A DNA stretch of 9,303 nucleotides from Betaproteobacteria bacterium (GCA_016880375.1 JAEHDO010000271.1:1-9303); one strand, 5' to 3'; shown: positions 1-6,865, counted from the first letter of the stretch. Notes: a model not told the origin generated them from the letters alone. Program-made: numbers and translations.

Positions 1-485
1 GAGGCGTCGGCGGCATACTTGCTGCTGGGGAACCTGTTTACCATCTCCCTGAAGGCGTCGAAGGCCTCCCGCGCCGCCTTCGGATCCCGCTCCGACTGGT
101 CCTGCATGCTGACATAGCCCGTGATCCCGAGATCCTCGTTGAAATTGACCAGCCCCTTCAGGTAATAGACGTAGTCGACGTTGGGATGGTTGGGGTGCAG
201 CTTGATGAAGCGGTCGCAGGCGGCAATTGCGTTGGCCGGCTCGCTGGCCTTGTAATAGGCGTAGGCGATCTCGATCTGTGCCTGCTGGGCATAACGGCCG
301 TAGGGATAGCGCGCCTCGAGGATTTCGAAGTACTTGACGGCTTTATCGTAGGAGCCCTCGCCCATGGCTTCCTTGGCGGCGGAATACAGGCGGTTGGCCG
401 ACCAGCCGGCGGTCTCGTCTTTCACCTCCGGCAGCAGGCCGCAGCCGCCGAGCAGCAAGGCGAGAATTAAAGCTAGACTACGCAT
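1..485 (-). CDS. bamD: BamD outer membrane assembly lipoprotein (C-terminal part outside window)
   Basis: BamD is the essential lipoprotein partner of BamA in the complex that folds beta-barrel proteins into the outer membrane; it acts on the periplasmic face. The leftward frame starts at ATG 485-483 and gives 161 codons before the window edge; the family is usually about 240-280 aa, so the last third is missing. The N-terminus MRSLALILALLLGGCGLLPE is a lipoprotein signal with lipobox LGGC (lipidated Cys15). The following helical, TPR-like repeats are typical: residues about 28-60 contain LYSAAKEAM and YFEILEARYPYGRYAQQA, then a stretch with IAYAYYKASEPANAIAACDRFIKLHPNHPNVDY. A GAGG ribosome-binding motif sits about 8 nt before the start. 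The gene is divergent from rluD, an arrangement known in beta- and gammaproteobacteria. Identity is confident; the truncation is caused by the window edge. Confidence 0.95.
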   Translation of the reverse strand, partial: MRSLALILALLLGGCGLLPEVKDETAGWSANRLYSAAKEAMGEGSYDKAVKYFEILEARYPYGRYAQQAQIEIAYAYYKASEPANAIAACDRFIKLHPNHPNVDYVYYLKGLVNFNEDLGITGYVSMQDQSERDPKAAREAFDAFREMVNRFPSSKYAADA

Positions 486-514
486 CGTGAAAGCCTCGAA
501 TTTGAACCGCGCCG

Positions 515-520
515 ATTATA
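515..520 (-). promoter_or_regulatory. Candidate -10 box for bamD
   Basis: A perfect TATAAT reads leftward here, about 30 nt upstream of the bamD ATG, predicting a short leader of roughly 20-25 nt. No convincing -35 hexamer is seen 16-18 nt further upstream (the 17-nt position reads AAGCGG). The 84-nt gap 486-569 between bamD and rluD must also serve rluD; only a weak rightward TTGAAC (502-507) with TATCTC (526-531) was noticed for that gene. Confidence 0.5.
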
Positions 521-569
521 GAACCTATCTCGAAATCCCGCTTGGCCGCGGTGTGCGCTTAGCATCCGG

Positions 570-1556
570 GTGCTTTTCGTGAAAACGCGGCTCAAGGAGG
601 ATTCCGAGACAGGTTCTCACGTAATTGCACCAACCCCCCCGGCGCGCATCCTGGAAATTCCCGCCGACTTCGCCGGCCTGCGCCTCGATCAGGCGCTGGC
701 GCGGCTGCTGCCCGAGCATTCACGCAGCCGCCTTGCCGCCTGGGTGAAGCAGGGCAAAGTCAGTGTGGACGACACGCCGGCGGACGCCAAGCGCAAGATC
801 TGGGGCGGCGAACGGATCACCCTCGAGGCCGAACCCTTCCCCGAGGAAGCGGCGCAGCAGCCTGAGGACATCCCCCTGGCGGTCCTGCACGAGGACGACC
901 ACATCCTCGTCATCGACAAGCCGGCCGGCCTGGTGGTGCATCCGGGAAGCGGCAATTGGCAGGGCACGCTGCTCAATGCCCTGCTGCACCATGCGCCGCA
1001 GCTTGCCGCCATTCCGCGCGCCGGCATCGTGCACCGCCTCGACAAGGACACCAGCGGCCTGCTGGTTGTCGCCAAAACGCTGGAGGCGCAGACCGATCTC
1101 GTCCGTCAATTGCAGGCGCGCACGGTGAAGCGGCATTACCTGGCGCTGGCGCATGGCATTGTCGCGCGTGACGGCGTCATAGACGCGCCGATCGGCCGCC
1201 ATCCCGTGCAGCGGACGAAAATGGCCGTGGTCGGCCACGGCCGCGCCGCACGCACGCACTACCATGTCCTGGAGCGCTTCGCGCACGCCACGCTGCTCGA
1301 ATGTGCGCTGGAGACCGGGCGCACGCACCAGATCCGCGTGCACATGGCCGAGCTCGGCCACCCGCTTGTCGGCGATCCGGTCTATGGGCCGCGCCGCAAG
1401 GCGCAGGCGCTGCTGGCAAGCTTGCCGCGCCAGGCCCTGCATGCCTGGCGCCTGGCGCTGGTGCACCCGGCGACACGCAACGAGATGGGCTGGGAGGCGC
1501 CGCTGCCTGAGGATTTCTCGCAGCTTCTCGCACGGTTGCGGAGCGCCGCGGAGTGA
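570..1556 (+). CDS. rluD: 23S rRNA pseudouridine synthase RluD (RluA family)
   Basis: RluD isomerises uridines in helix 69 of 23S rRNA (positions 1911, 1915 and 1917 in E. coli) and is important for ribosome assembly; it is cytoplasmic. From GTG 570 the protein is 328 aa, the usual size. Residues about 36-85 form an S4 RNA-binding domain (GLRLDQALARLLPEHSRSRL). The RluA catalytic domain follows, with VIDKPAGLVVHP (115-125), the signature HRLDKDTSGLLVVAK with catalytic Asp158, and the C-terminal motifs ETGRTHQIRVHM and GHPLVGDPVYG. The start is uncertain: GTG 570 and GTG 579 both lack a good ribosome-binding site, and the conserved part begins only near residue 28. An AAGGAGG at 594-600 is not followed by an in-frame ATG, GTG or TTG. 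The stop overlaps the GTG of pgeF, so the two are probably translationally coupled. Confidence 0.93.
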   Translation: MLFVKTRLKEDSETGSHVIAPTPPARILEIPADFAGLRLDQALARLLPEHSRSRLAAWVKQGKVSVDDTPADAKRKIWGGERITLEAEPFPEEAAQQPEDIPLAVLHEDDHILVIDKPAGLVVHPGSGNWQGTLLNALLHHAPQLAAIPRAGIVHRLDKDTSGLLVVAKTLEAQTDLVRQLQARTVKRHYLALAHGIVARDGVIDAPIGRHPVQRTKMAVVGHGRAARTHYHVLERFAHATLLECALETGRTHQIRVHMAELGHPLVGDPVYGPRRKAQALLASLPRQALHAWRLALVHPATRNEMGWEAPLPEDFSQLLARLRSAAE

Positions 1557-2278
1557 AGGACTGGATCGTTCCCGACTGGCCGTCGCCGGCAAGGGTGCGC
1601 GCGCTCGTCACGACGCGCGCCGGCGGCGTCAGCGTCGGATCCTTCGCCTCGATGAATCTCGCCATGCATGTAGGTGATGATCCCGCTGCGGTGGCGGGGA
1701 ACCGCCAACGGCTGTGCGCGCATCTGCCGGCTGTGCCGCTCTGGCTCACCCAGGTGCACGGCAATCGCGTCGTCGATGCCGCATCGGCCACGCCCGGCGT
1801 CGAAGCCGATGCGACGATTTCGCGACAGCCGGGCGTGGTCTGTGCCGTGCTCACCGCCGACTGCCTGCCGGTGCTGTTGTGCGACGAGGCCGGCACGGTC
1901 GTTGCCGCTGCGCATGCCGGCTGGCGCGGGCTGGCCGGCGGTGTCGTCGAGGCGGCGGTGCAGGCCATGTCGGCGCCAGCGTCGCGATTGCTCGCATGGC
2001 TCGGCCCGGCCATCGGTCCGCGGGCCTTCGAGGTCGGCGCGGAGGTTCGTGCCGCTTTCCTCTCGCATTCGCCCGAGGCGGCGGCAGCCTTCGTGGCGAA
2101 GGAGAACGGCAAGTGGCTGGCCGACCTCTACCGCCTGGCCACGTTGCGCCTGCATGCCCTGGGCGTGGAACGCGTCTTCGGCGGCGGTTTTTGCACCTTC
2201 TATGAGGCGGGGCGCTTCTATTCCTATCGCCGCGAGCAAGCCACCGGCCGCATGGCCTCGCTCATCTGGCTCGAATGA
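1553..2278 (+). CDS. pgeF: PgeF/YfiH laccase-domain protein (peptidoglycan editing factor, purine nucleoside-acting)
   Basis: This is a member of the YfiH/DUF152 (multicopper polyphenol oxidase, laccase-like) family. Members are reported to have purine nucleoside phosphorylase/adenosine deaminase activity and, in E. coli, to prevent mis-incorporation of amino acids into peptidoglycan precursors; which role applies here cannot be read from sequence. The 241-aa length is standard. The metal-site residues are in place: His69 in LTQVHGNRVV, Cys104 in VLTADCLPVLL and His121 in HAGWRGLAGG. Also typical are the N-terminal TTRAGGVSVGSFASMNL, WLGPAIGPRAFEVG and the C-terminal CTFYEAGRFYSYRR. The start GTG 1553 overlaps the rluD stop as GTGA, and the gene ends by overlapping the next start as ATGA. 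The rluD-pgeF pair is a conserved neighbourhood in proteobacteria. Confidence 0.93.
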   Translation: MKDWIVPDWPSPARVRALVTTRAGGVSVGSFASMNLAMHVGDDPAAVAGNRQRLCAHLPAVPLWLTQVHGNRVVDAASATPGVEADATISRQPGVVCAVLTADCLPVLLCDEAGTVVAAAHAGWRGLAGGVVEAAVQAMSAPASRLLAWLGPAIGPRAFEVGAEVRAAFLSHSPEAAAAFVAKENGKWLADLYRLATLRLHALGVERVFGGGFCTFYEAGRFYSYRREQATGRMASLIWLE

Positions 2279-3174
2279 TGGAAAGAAAAACACATCTCGA
2301 TTCCGCCGCCATGGCCCTGATGGTCGTGCTGTGCGCAGCCTGGGGCCTGCAGCAGGTGGCGATCAAGGTGGCCAACGCCGGCATCTCGCCGGTGTGGCAG
2401 GCCAGCCTGCGCTCGATCGGCGCTGCCGTGCTGGTGTGGGCCTGGGCGGCGGGGAGGGGCATCCGCCTCTTCGACCGCGACGGCACGCTCGGCCCCGGCC
2501 TGCTCTCAGCGGCGCTCTTCGCCGGCGAATTCGCCTTCATCTATTGGGGCCTTAATTACACCGCCGCCTCGCGCGGCGTGGTGTTCCTCTATACCGCGCC
2601 GTTCATGATCGCCCTGGGCGCGCACTGGTTCCTGCCGGGGGAGCGCTTGCGCGGGCTGCAGTGGCTGGGCCTGGCCTGCGCCTTCGCCGGCGTGGTCTCG
2701 GCCTTTGCCGAATCGCTTTCGATGCCGACGCGCAGCCAACTGATCGGTGACGGCATGCTGCTGCTCGCCGCGGTATTGTGGGCAGCCACGACACTGGTGA
2801 TCAAGGGCAGCCGCCTGGCGAAAGTCAGCCCCGCCAAGACGCTGTTTTATCAGCTTGCCGGATCGGCTATGGTGCTGCCCTTCGTTTCGCTGGCGCTGGG
2901 CGAGCCGGGCGTCATCGCACTGACGCCGCTGGTGCTGGCGAGCCTCGCCTACCAGGCCGTGGTGGTAGCCTTCGCCAGCTATCTGGCCTGGTTCTGGCTG
3001 GTGGCGAATTACCCGGCCGGACGGCTGGCGGCGTTCTCTTTCCTGACGCCGCTGTTCGGCGTACTGGCGGGGGCATTGCTGCTTTCGGAGAAAGTCTCTT
3101 CTACGCTGGCGGCGGCGCTGCTGCTGGTGGCGCTGGGCATCTGGCTGGTGAATCGGCCAACGAAGCACCTGTGA
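2275..3174 (+). CDS. EamA/DMT-superfamily membrane transporter, substrate unknown
   Basis: A 299-aa inner-membrane protein with about ten hydrophobic segments, fitting two EamA domains (roughly residues 12-145 and 155-292), the standard layout of drug/metabolite exporters of the RhaT/YdcZ/PecM type. Visible family features are the N-terminal AAWGLQQVAIKVA, ASRGVVFLYTAPFMIALGAH at the end of the first half, GMLLLAAVLWAATTLVIKG at the start of the second half, and AAFSFLTPLFGVLAGALLLSE near the C-terminus. Such proteins usually move small metabolites such as amino acids or nucleosides; the substrate cannot be deduced. The start is ATG 2275, overlapping the pgeF stop; ATG 2278 is equally possible (the protein begins MM). 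No ribosome-binding motif precedes either, so expression probably depends on coupling to pgeF. Its place after pgeF may be coincidental. Confidence 0.88.
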   Translation: MMERKTHLDSAAMALMVVLCAAWGLQQVAIKVANAGISPVWQASLRSIGAAVLVWAWAAGRGIRLFDRDGTLGPGLLSAALFAGEFAFIYWGLNYTAASRGVVFLYTAPFMIALGAHWFLPGERLRGLQWLGLACAFAGVVSAFAESLSMPTRSQLIGDGMLLLAAVLWAATTLVIKGSRLAKVSPAKTLFYQLAGSAMVLPFVSLALGEPGVIALTPLVLASLAYQAVVVAFASYLAWFWLVANYPAGRLAAFSFLTPLFGVLAGALLLSEKVSSTLAAALLLVALGIWLVNRPTKHL

Positions 3175-3183
3175 TGCCCCGCG

Positions 3184-3189
3184 TATAAT
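3184..3189 (+). promoter_or_regulatory. Candidate -10 box immediately upstream of the ZIP gene
   Basis: TATAAT lies only 8 nt before the ATG at 3198, so a transcript from it would start at about 3196-3198 with essentially no leader. No Shine-Dalgarno sequence lies between box and start. The 17-nt-spaced -35 position (3161-3166, CGAAGC) is poor. The same GCGTATAAT string recurs upstream of phaR (7716-7724). Confidence 0.45.
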
Positions 3190-3197
3190 TCCCGCCC

Positions 3198-3968
3198 ATG
3201 TCCGTTCTTGCCTGGATCCTCGCCGCCTCGATCGCCGGCGGCGCGCTGTCGCTGCTGGCCGCCGCCGCCTTCGCGCTGACGGTGCGCAGCGCCTGGATCA
3301 CCCACCTCATCAGCTACGCCATCGGCGCGCTGCTGGGCGCGGCCTTCCTGGAAGTGCTGCCCCACGCCATCGAGGCGCAGGGTGATGCCGGCACGGTGAC
3401 CTCAATTGTTCTGGCAGGCATTCTGGGGTTTTTCGTGATGGAGAAACTGGTGCTGTGGCGCCACTGCCACGACGACCACTGCGAGGGCCACGAGGCCCAT
3501 GCCGCGAAGGAAGACCACGGCCGCAGCGGCCTTCTCATCCTGGTGGGCGATACCTTCCACAATTTCGTCGACGGCGTGCTGATCGCCGCCGCCTTCATGC
3601 AGGACGTGCGGCTGGGGATCGTCACCGCCCTGGCCATCATCGCCCACGAAATCCCGCAGGAGGTCGGCGATTTCCTCATCCTCCTGCATTCGGGCTATTC
3701 GCGCCTGAAGGCGCTGGCCTTCAACCTGTTGTCCAGCCTCGCCACCCTGGTGGGCGGCCTGCTTGCCTATTTTGCGCTATCGGCGCTGCAGGGCGTGGTG
3801 CCGGTGTTTCTGGCCCTGGCGGCTTCCAGCATGATCTACGTCGCCGTGGCCGACCTGATTCCCGGCTTGCACAAGCGCACTGCGCTGGCGGCCACGCTGC
3901 AGCAGGTGCTACTCATCACGGCCGGCATCGCCACCATTCTGCTGGCGCGCTTTCTCGTCGGGCATTGA
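3198..3968 (+). CDS. ZIP-family divalent metal transporter
   Basis: A 256-aa inner-membrane protein of the ZIP (Zrt/Irt-like) family, which imports Zn2+, Fe2+ or other divalent metals. About eight hydrophobic segments are visible. The two signature helices that form the metal site are clear: HNFVDGVLIAAAF (His121, Asn122, Asp125) and HEIPQEVGDF (His150, Glu151, Glu155). Between helices 3 and 4 is a short His/Asp/Cys-rich loop (residues 89-107: His89, Cys90, His91, Asp92, Asp93, His94, Cys95, His98, His101, His107), as expected for metal capture in this family. Sequence style is closer to bacterial ZupT/GufA-like members than to eukaryotic ones, but specificity is not decidable. It begins 23 nt after the DMT gene and is preceded by a -10-like box rather than a ribosome-binding site. 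Its last 60 nt overlap the convergent gene on the other strand. Confidence 0.92.
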   Translation: MSVLAWILAASIAGGALSLLAAAAFALTVRSAWITHLISYAIGALLGAAFLEVLPHAIEAQGDAGTVTSIVLAGILGFFVMEKLVLWRHCHDDHCEGHEAHAAKEDHGRSGLLILVGDTFHNFVDGVLIAAAFMQDVRLGIVTALAIIAHEIPQEVGDFLILLHSGYSRLKALAFNLLSSLATLVGGLLAYFALSALQGVVPVFLALAASSMIYVAVADLIPGLHKRTALAATLQQVLLITAGIATILLARFLVGH

Positions 3969-4127
3969 CTGCCGCCGGCGACGCGCCGGCGTGCCGACGA
4001 GCCAGAGGAAAAGGGCAAGCGGGGCCAGCCCGTAGAAGAAAAACGTCAGAAACCCGGCTGTGATGCTGGTCTCCGTCAGCGCCATCATGAGGACGACCCA
4101 GAGCCAGCCGATCGCGACGATATACAT
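3909..4127 (-). CDS. Small two-helix membrane protein, function unknown
   Basis: A 72-aa leftward frame, MYIVAIGWLWVVLMMALTE..., with two hydrophobic segments (about residues 2-19 and 24-45), joined by a short polar turn, then TPARRRR and a charged tail, suggesting an inner-membrane hairpin with a cytoplasmic basic end. I recognise it only as resembling small conserved uncharacterised proteins next to metabolic genes in betaproteobacteria; no function is assigned. It sits in what would otherwise be a gap, and the hydrophobic pattern is too regular for a shadow frame. The last 20 codons lie antisense over the end of the ZIP gene. The start has no strong ribosome-binding site (AGG about 12 nt upstream); a TAGAAT box lies 6 nt before the ATG. 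Confidence 0.75.
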   Translation of the reverse strand: MYIVAIGWLWVVLMMALTETSITAGFLTFFFYGLAPLALFLWLVGTPARRRRQSMPDEKARQQNGGDAGRDE

Positions 4128-4133
4128 GTTTTC

Positions 4134-4139
4134 ATTCTA
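4134..4139 (-). promoter_or_regulatory. Candidate -10 box for the small membrane protein
   Basis: TAGAAT reads leftward with six bases (GAAAAC) between it and the ATG at 4127, so transcription would begin at or within a base or two of the start codon. No clear -35 is seen at 17 nt. The geometry mirrors that of the ZIP gene. Confidence 0.35.
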
Positions 4140-4154
4140 CCTGCCCGAACGTCG

Positions 4155-4183
4155 TTGACAGGGGCTATGGTGCGGTGCAAAAT
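4155..4183 (+). promoter_or_regulatory. Sigma70-type promoter of the phaC operon
   Basis: A consensus TTGACA (4155-4160) is followed after exactly 17 bases by CAAAAT (4178-4183), matching four of six -10 positions. Transcription would start near 4190, giving a leader of about 50 nt before phaC. This is the best -35/-10 pair seen in the window. A TGCAA overlaps the -10 (4176-4180) and recurs at 4212-4216. Confidence 0.7.
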
Positions 4184-4196
4184 CCTTCACCAATCC

Positions 4197-4221
4197 GACG
4201 GTTACCCGTCTTGCAACCGTC
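4197..4221 (+). repeat. Inverted repeat in the phaC leader
   Basis: GACGGTT (4197-4203) and AACCGTC (4215-4221) are perfect 7-nt inverted arms around an 11-nt loop. The repeat lies just after the predicted transcription start and ends 3 nt before the AGGGAG ribosome-binding site (4224-4229). It could be an RNA hairpin in the leader or a binding site for a dimeric regulator; PhaR is the obvious candidate, but that link is inference. Confidence 0.5.
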
Positions 4222-4238
4222 ATAGGGAGAAGCGGTAG

Positions 4239-5957
4239 ATGTCCGGTAACCCACAGCCCGATGCGGCTGCCATGCAGAACCTGTTTCAGGCCGGGCAGGC
4301 ATTCGCACAAGGGTTCATGAACTTCATGACGCAGCAGCAGGCCCCCCTGACGGCGCAGACCACGCAAGCGCCGCAATTCCCGCAGAACGAAGAGATTGCC
4401 CGCCTGCAAAAGGAATTCGCGACACGCCACATCGCCCTTTGGCAGGACATGCTGCAGCGCAGCCAGAGCGGCGCCCCGGCCGCTTCCCCAGTGGATGACA
4501 AGCGCTTTGCCGCCCCCGAGTGGTCGGCCAGCCCCTATTTCGACTACCTGCGCCAGGCCTATCTGCTGAATGCCGAACTGCTCGGCAGGCTGGCGGAAGC
4601 GGTGCCGGCCGAGGAAGCGGCGCGCAACCGGCTGAAATTCTTCACCCGCCAGTTCGTCGACGCCATGGCGCCCTCGAATTTCGTGGCGACCAATCCGGAA
4701 TTCATCAGTACGGCGCTGCAGACGCAGGGCGCCAGCATCACCGCCGGCATCCAGAACCTGGTCGCCGACCTCGGCAAGGGTCGCATCTCGATGACCGACG
4801 ACGCCGCCTTCGAGGTCGGCCGCAATCTGGCGGTGACGCCCGGCCAGGTGATTTTCGAGAACGAACTGATCCAGCTCATCCAGTACGCGCCAACGACGAA
4901 AAAAGTGCGCGAGCGCCCGCTGCTCATCGTGCCGCCCTGCATCAACAAGTTCTACATCCTCGACCTGCAGCCGGAGAACTCCTTCGTGCGCCATGCCGTG
5001 GAGCAGGGCATGACGGTGTTCCTCGTCTCCTGGCGCAATCCGCAGGCCGACCTCGGCCATCTCGGCTGGGACGACTACGTCGAAAGGGGGGCGCTGCAAG
5101 CGCTCGATGTAACACGCGAGGTGAGCGGCGCGGACAAGGTGAACGCCCTGGGCTTCTGCGTCGGCGGCACCATCCTGTCCGCCGCCCTGTCGGTGGCGAA
5201 GGCGCGCGGCGAGGAGCGGGCGGCCAGCCTGACGCTGCTCACCGCATTGCTCGACTTTTCCGATGGCGGCGAGGTCACCCACTATGTCGATGCCGCATCG
5301 GTTGCCGCGCGCGAGGCGGCAATCGGCCGCGGCGGACTGTTGCGGGGCGCCGAACTGGCCTCGGCCTTCTCCAGCCTGCGCGCCAACGACCTGATCTGGC
5401 AGTATGTCGTCGGCAATTATCTCAAGGGCGGCAAGCCGCGCGCCTTCGACCTGCTCTACTGGAATGCCGACAGCACCAACCTGCCCGGCCCGTTTGCCGT
5501 CTGGTACCTGCGTCACCTCTATATGGAAAATGCCCTGCGCGAACCGGGCCGGCTGGCGATGTGCGGCACCACCGCCGACCTGAGCCGGCTCGACATGCCG
5601 GCCTACATCTATTCCAGCCGCGAAGACCACATCGTGCCCTGGCGCAGCGCCTACCACTCCCGCGGCATCCTCGGCGGCGAGACGACCTTCGTGATGGGCG
5701 CCTCCGGCCACATCGCCGGGGTGGTGAACCCGCCGGCGACGGGAAAGCGCAGCCACTGGCGCAACGAAAGCCCGGCCGCCGCGGCCGAGGACTGGCTGGC
5801 CGGCGCGACGGAATACAAGGGCAGCTGGTGGCCGCACTGGATGGAATGGCTCAAGCGCTTCGCCGGTGAGGAACGCGAGGCGCCCAGGAAGCTTGGCAGC
5901 AGGCGCCACAAGCCGATCGAAGCGGCGCCGGGGCGCTACGTCAAGGAAAAGGCATGA
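4239..5957 (+). CDS. phaC: Class I poly(3-hydroxyalkanoate) synthase PhaC
   Basis: PhaC polymerises (R)-3-hydroxyacyl-CoA, mainly 3-hydroxybutyryl-CoA in class I enzymes, into PHA on the surface of storage granules. The 572-aa length fits class I (about 560-590). Residues 1-90 are a variable Ala/Gln-rich N-terminus. Residues about 100-300 contain the PhaC N-domain with NFVATNPEF, SMTDDAAFEVGRNLAVTPG and PPCINKFYILDL. The alpha/beta-hydrolase core carries the lipase-like box GFCVGG with nucleophile Cys307, Asp463 in SSREDHIVPW and His491 in GASGHIAG, a complete catalytic triad spaced as in the Cupriavidus necator enzyme. ATG 4239 has AGGGAG about 9 nt upstream and follows a good promoter. phaB follows after 78 nt in the same direction. 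No phaE or separate phaR subunit of class III/IV type is present, consistent with class I. Confidence 0.97.
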   Translation: MSGNPQPDAAAMQNLFQAGQAFAQGFMNFMTQQQAPLTAQTTQAPQFPQNEEIARLQKEFATRHIALWQDMLQRSQSGAPAASPVDDKRFAAPEWSASPYFDYLRQAYLLNAELLGRLAEAVPAEEAARNRLKFFTRQFVDAMAPSNFVATNPEFISTALQTQGASITAGIQNLVADLGKGRISMTDDAAFEVGRNLAVTPGQVIFENELIQLIQYAPTTKKVRERPLLIVPPCINKFYILDLQPENSFVRHAVEQGMTVFLVSWRNPQADLGHLGWDDYVERGALQALDVTREVSGADKVNALGFCVGGTILSAALSVAKARGEERAASLTLLTALLDFSDGGEVTHYVDAASVAAREAAIGRGGLLRGAELASAFSSLRANDLIWQYVVGNYLKGGKPRAFDLLYWNADSTNLPGPFAVWYLRHLYMENALREPGRLAMCGTTADLSRLDMPAYIYSSREDHIVPWRSAYHSRGILGGETTFVMGASGHIAGVVNPPATGKRSHWRNESPAAAAEDWLAGATEYKGSWWPHWMEWLKRFAGEEREAPRKLGSRRHKPIEAAPGRYVKEKA

Positions 5958-6035
5958 AAACAACCGGTCGTGAAACAGGGGAAACGCGGCCGGCTGCAAC
6001 AAGCTAATTCCCCACCAAGCAAAGGAGAGAGAATC

Positions 6036-6776
6036 ATGTCGAGAGTGGCACTGGTAACGGGAGGCATGGGTGGATTGGGCGAGGCGGTCTGCATCAAGAT
6101 GGCCGCATTGGGCTACAAGGTGGTGACGACCTATAGTCCGAGCAACACCAAGGCCGGAGACTGGCTGAAGCAGATGAAATCGCAGGGCTTTGAATTCCAC
6201 GCCTATCCCTGTGACGTGGCCGACTACGATTCCTGCAAGGCCTGCGTGGACTCGGTGGCGAAGGATCTCGGCCCGGTCGACGTGCTGGTGAACAACGCCG
6301 GCATCACGCGCGACATGACGTTCAAGAAGATGACCAAGGGCGACTGGGACGTGGTCATGAAGACCAACCTCGACAGCGTCTTCAACATGACCAAGCAGGT
6401 GATGGACGGCATGATGGAGCGCGGCTGGGGCCGCGTCATCAACGTTTCCTCGGTGAACGGACAGAAGGGCGCCTTCGGCCAGACCAACTATTCCGCCGCC
6501 AAGGCCGGCATGCACGGTTTCACCAAGGCGCTGGCCCTGGAGGTGTCGAAGAAGGGCGTGACGGTGAACACCATCAGCCCGGGCTACATCGGCACCAAGA
6601 TGGTGATGGCCATCCCGCAGGAAGTGCTGGACTCGAAGATCCTGCCGCAGATTCCGCAGGGGCGGCTCGGCAAGCCGGAGGAAGTGGCGGGCCTGGTGGC
6701 CTACCTGGCTTCCGAGGAGGCGGCGTTCGTCACGGGCGCCAACATCTCGATCAATGGCGGCCAGCACATGTTCTGA
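6036..6776 (+). CDS. phaB: Acetoacetyl-CoA reductase PhaB, first copy
   Basis: This short-chain dehydrogenase reduces acetoacetyl-CoA to (R)-3-hydroxybutyryl-CoA, the monomer for PhaC. The start is ATG 6036, behind AAGGAG (6022-6027, 8 nt spacing), giving MSRVALVTGGMGGLG and 246 aa, the exact family length; an upstream GTG at 5970 would add an unconserved tail. SDR features are the TGGMGGLG dinucleotide fold (8-15), NNAGITRD (86-93), and catalytic Ser139, Tyr152 and Lys156 in NVSSVNG and NYSAAKAG. The C-terminus INGGQHMF is typical of PhaB. The cofactor loop after beta-strand 2 reads TTYSPSNTKAGDW (31-43), differing from the second copy. The close relative FabG is less likely given the PhaB-type ITRD/SVNGQKGAFGQTNYS/GGxHM wording and the pha context. 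It is followed by a palindrome and a terminator. Confidence 0.93.
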   Translation: MSRVALVTGGMGGLGEAVCIKMAALGYKVVTTYSPSNTKAGDWLKQMKSQGFEFHAYPCDVADYDSCKACVDSVAKDLGPVDVLVNNAGITRDMTFKKMTKGDWDVVMKTNLDSVFNMTKQVMDGMMERGWGRVINVSSVNGQKGAFGQTNYSAAKAGMHGFTKALALEVSKKGVTVNTISPGYIGTKMVMAIPQEVLDSKILPQIPQGRLGKPEEVAGLVAYLASEEAAFVTGANISINGGQHMF

Positions 6777-6842
6777 TCGACTGGCGCTGGGCCGCCCCGA
6801 GCCTGGCGATGTGTATGGATACGAACGTAATGAGCTCTCGTC

Positions 6843-6865
6843 ACCCCCTTCCGAGGGAAGGGGGT
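6843..6865. repeat. G/C-rich palindrome resembling a dispersed REP-like element
   Basis: ACCCCCTTCC (6843-6852) and GGAAGGGGGT (6856-6865) are perfect 10-nt arms around a GAG loop, followed by TGGGGGGAAGG. Its composition is unlike the flanking coding DNA. Palindromes of this C-run/G-run type occur as scattered intergenic repeats in many betaproteobacterial genomes (general recollection, not searched). Only one copy is in this window, so repeat status is inferred. No U-run follows, so it is not itself a standard terminator. Confidence 0.55.

Noticed and set aside
186..470. Rightward frame of 94 codons opposite bamD
   Set aside because: The minus strand encodes a lipobox and TPR-like BamD sequence over the same bases.
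720..2293. Long minus-strand open frames opposite rluD and pgeF (720-1592, 1177-2112, 1382-2293)
   Set aside because: They lie opposite well-recognised genes, have low-complexity Arg/Ala/Pro-rich content and show no family motifs.
5978..6013. GGGGAA/TTCCCC inverted repeat between phaC and phaB
   Set aside because: The arms are only 6 nt with a 24-nt loop and no T-run; this is expected by chance in GC-rich DNA.
5970..6035. N-terminal extension of the first phaB from GTG 5970
   Set aside because: ATG 6036 has a strong AAGGAG at good spacing and gives the exact 246-aa family length; the extra 22 residues are not PhaB-like.
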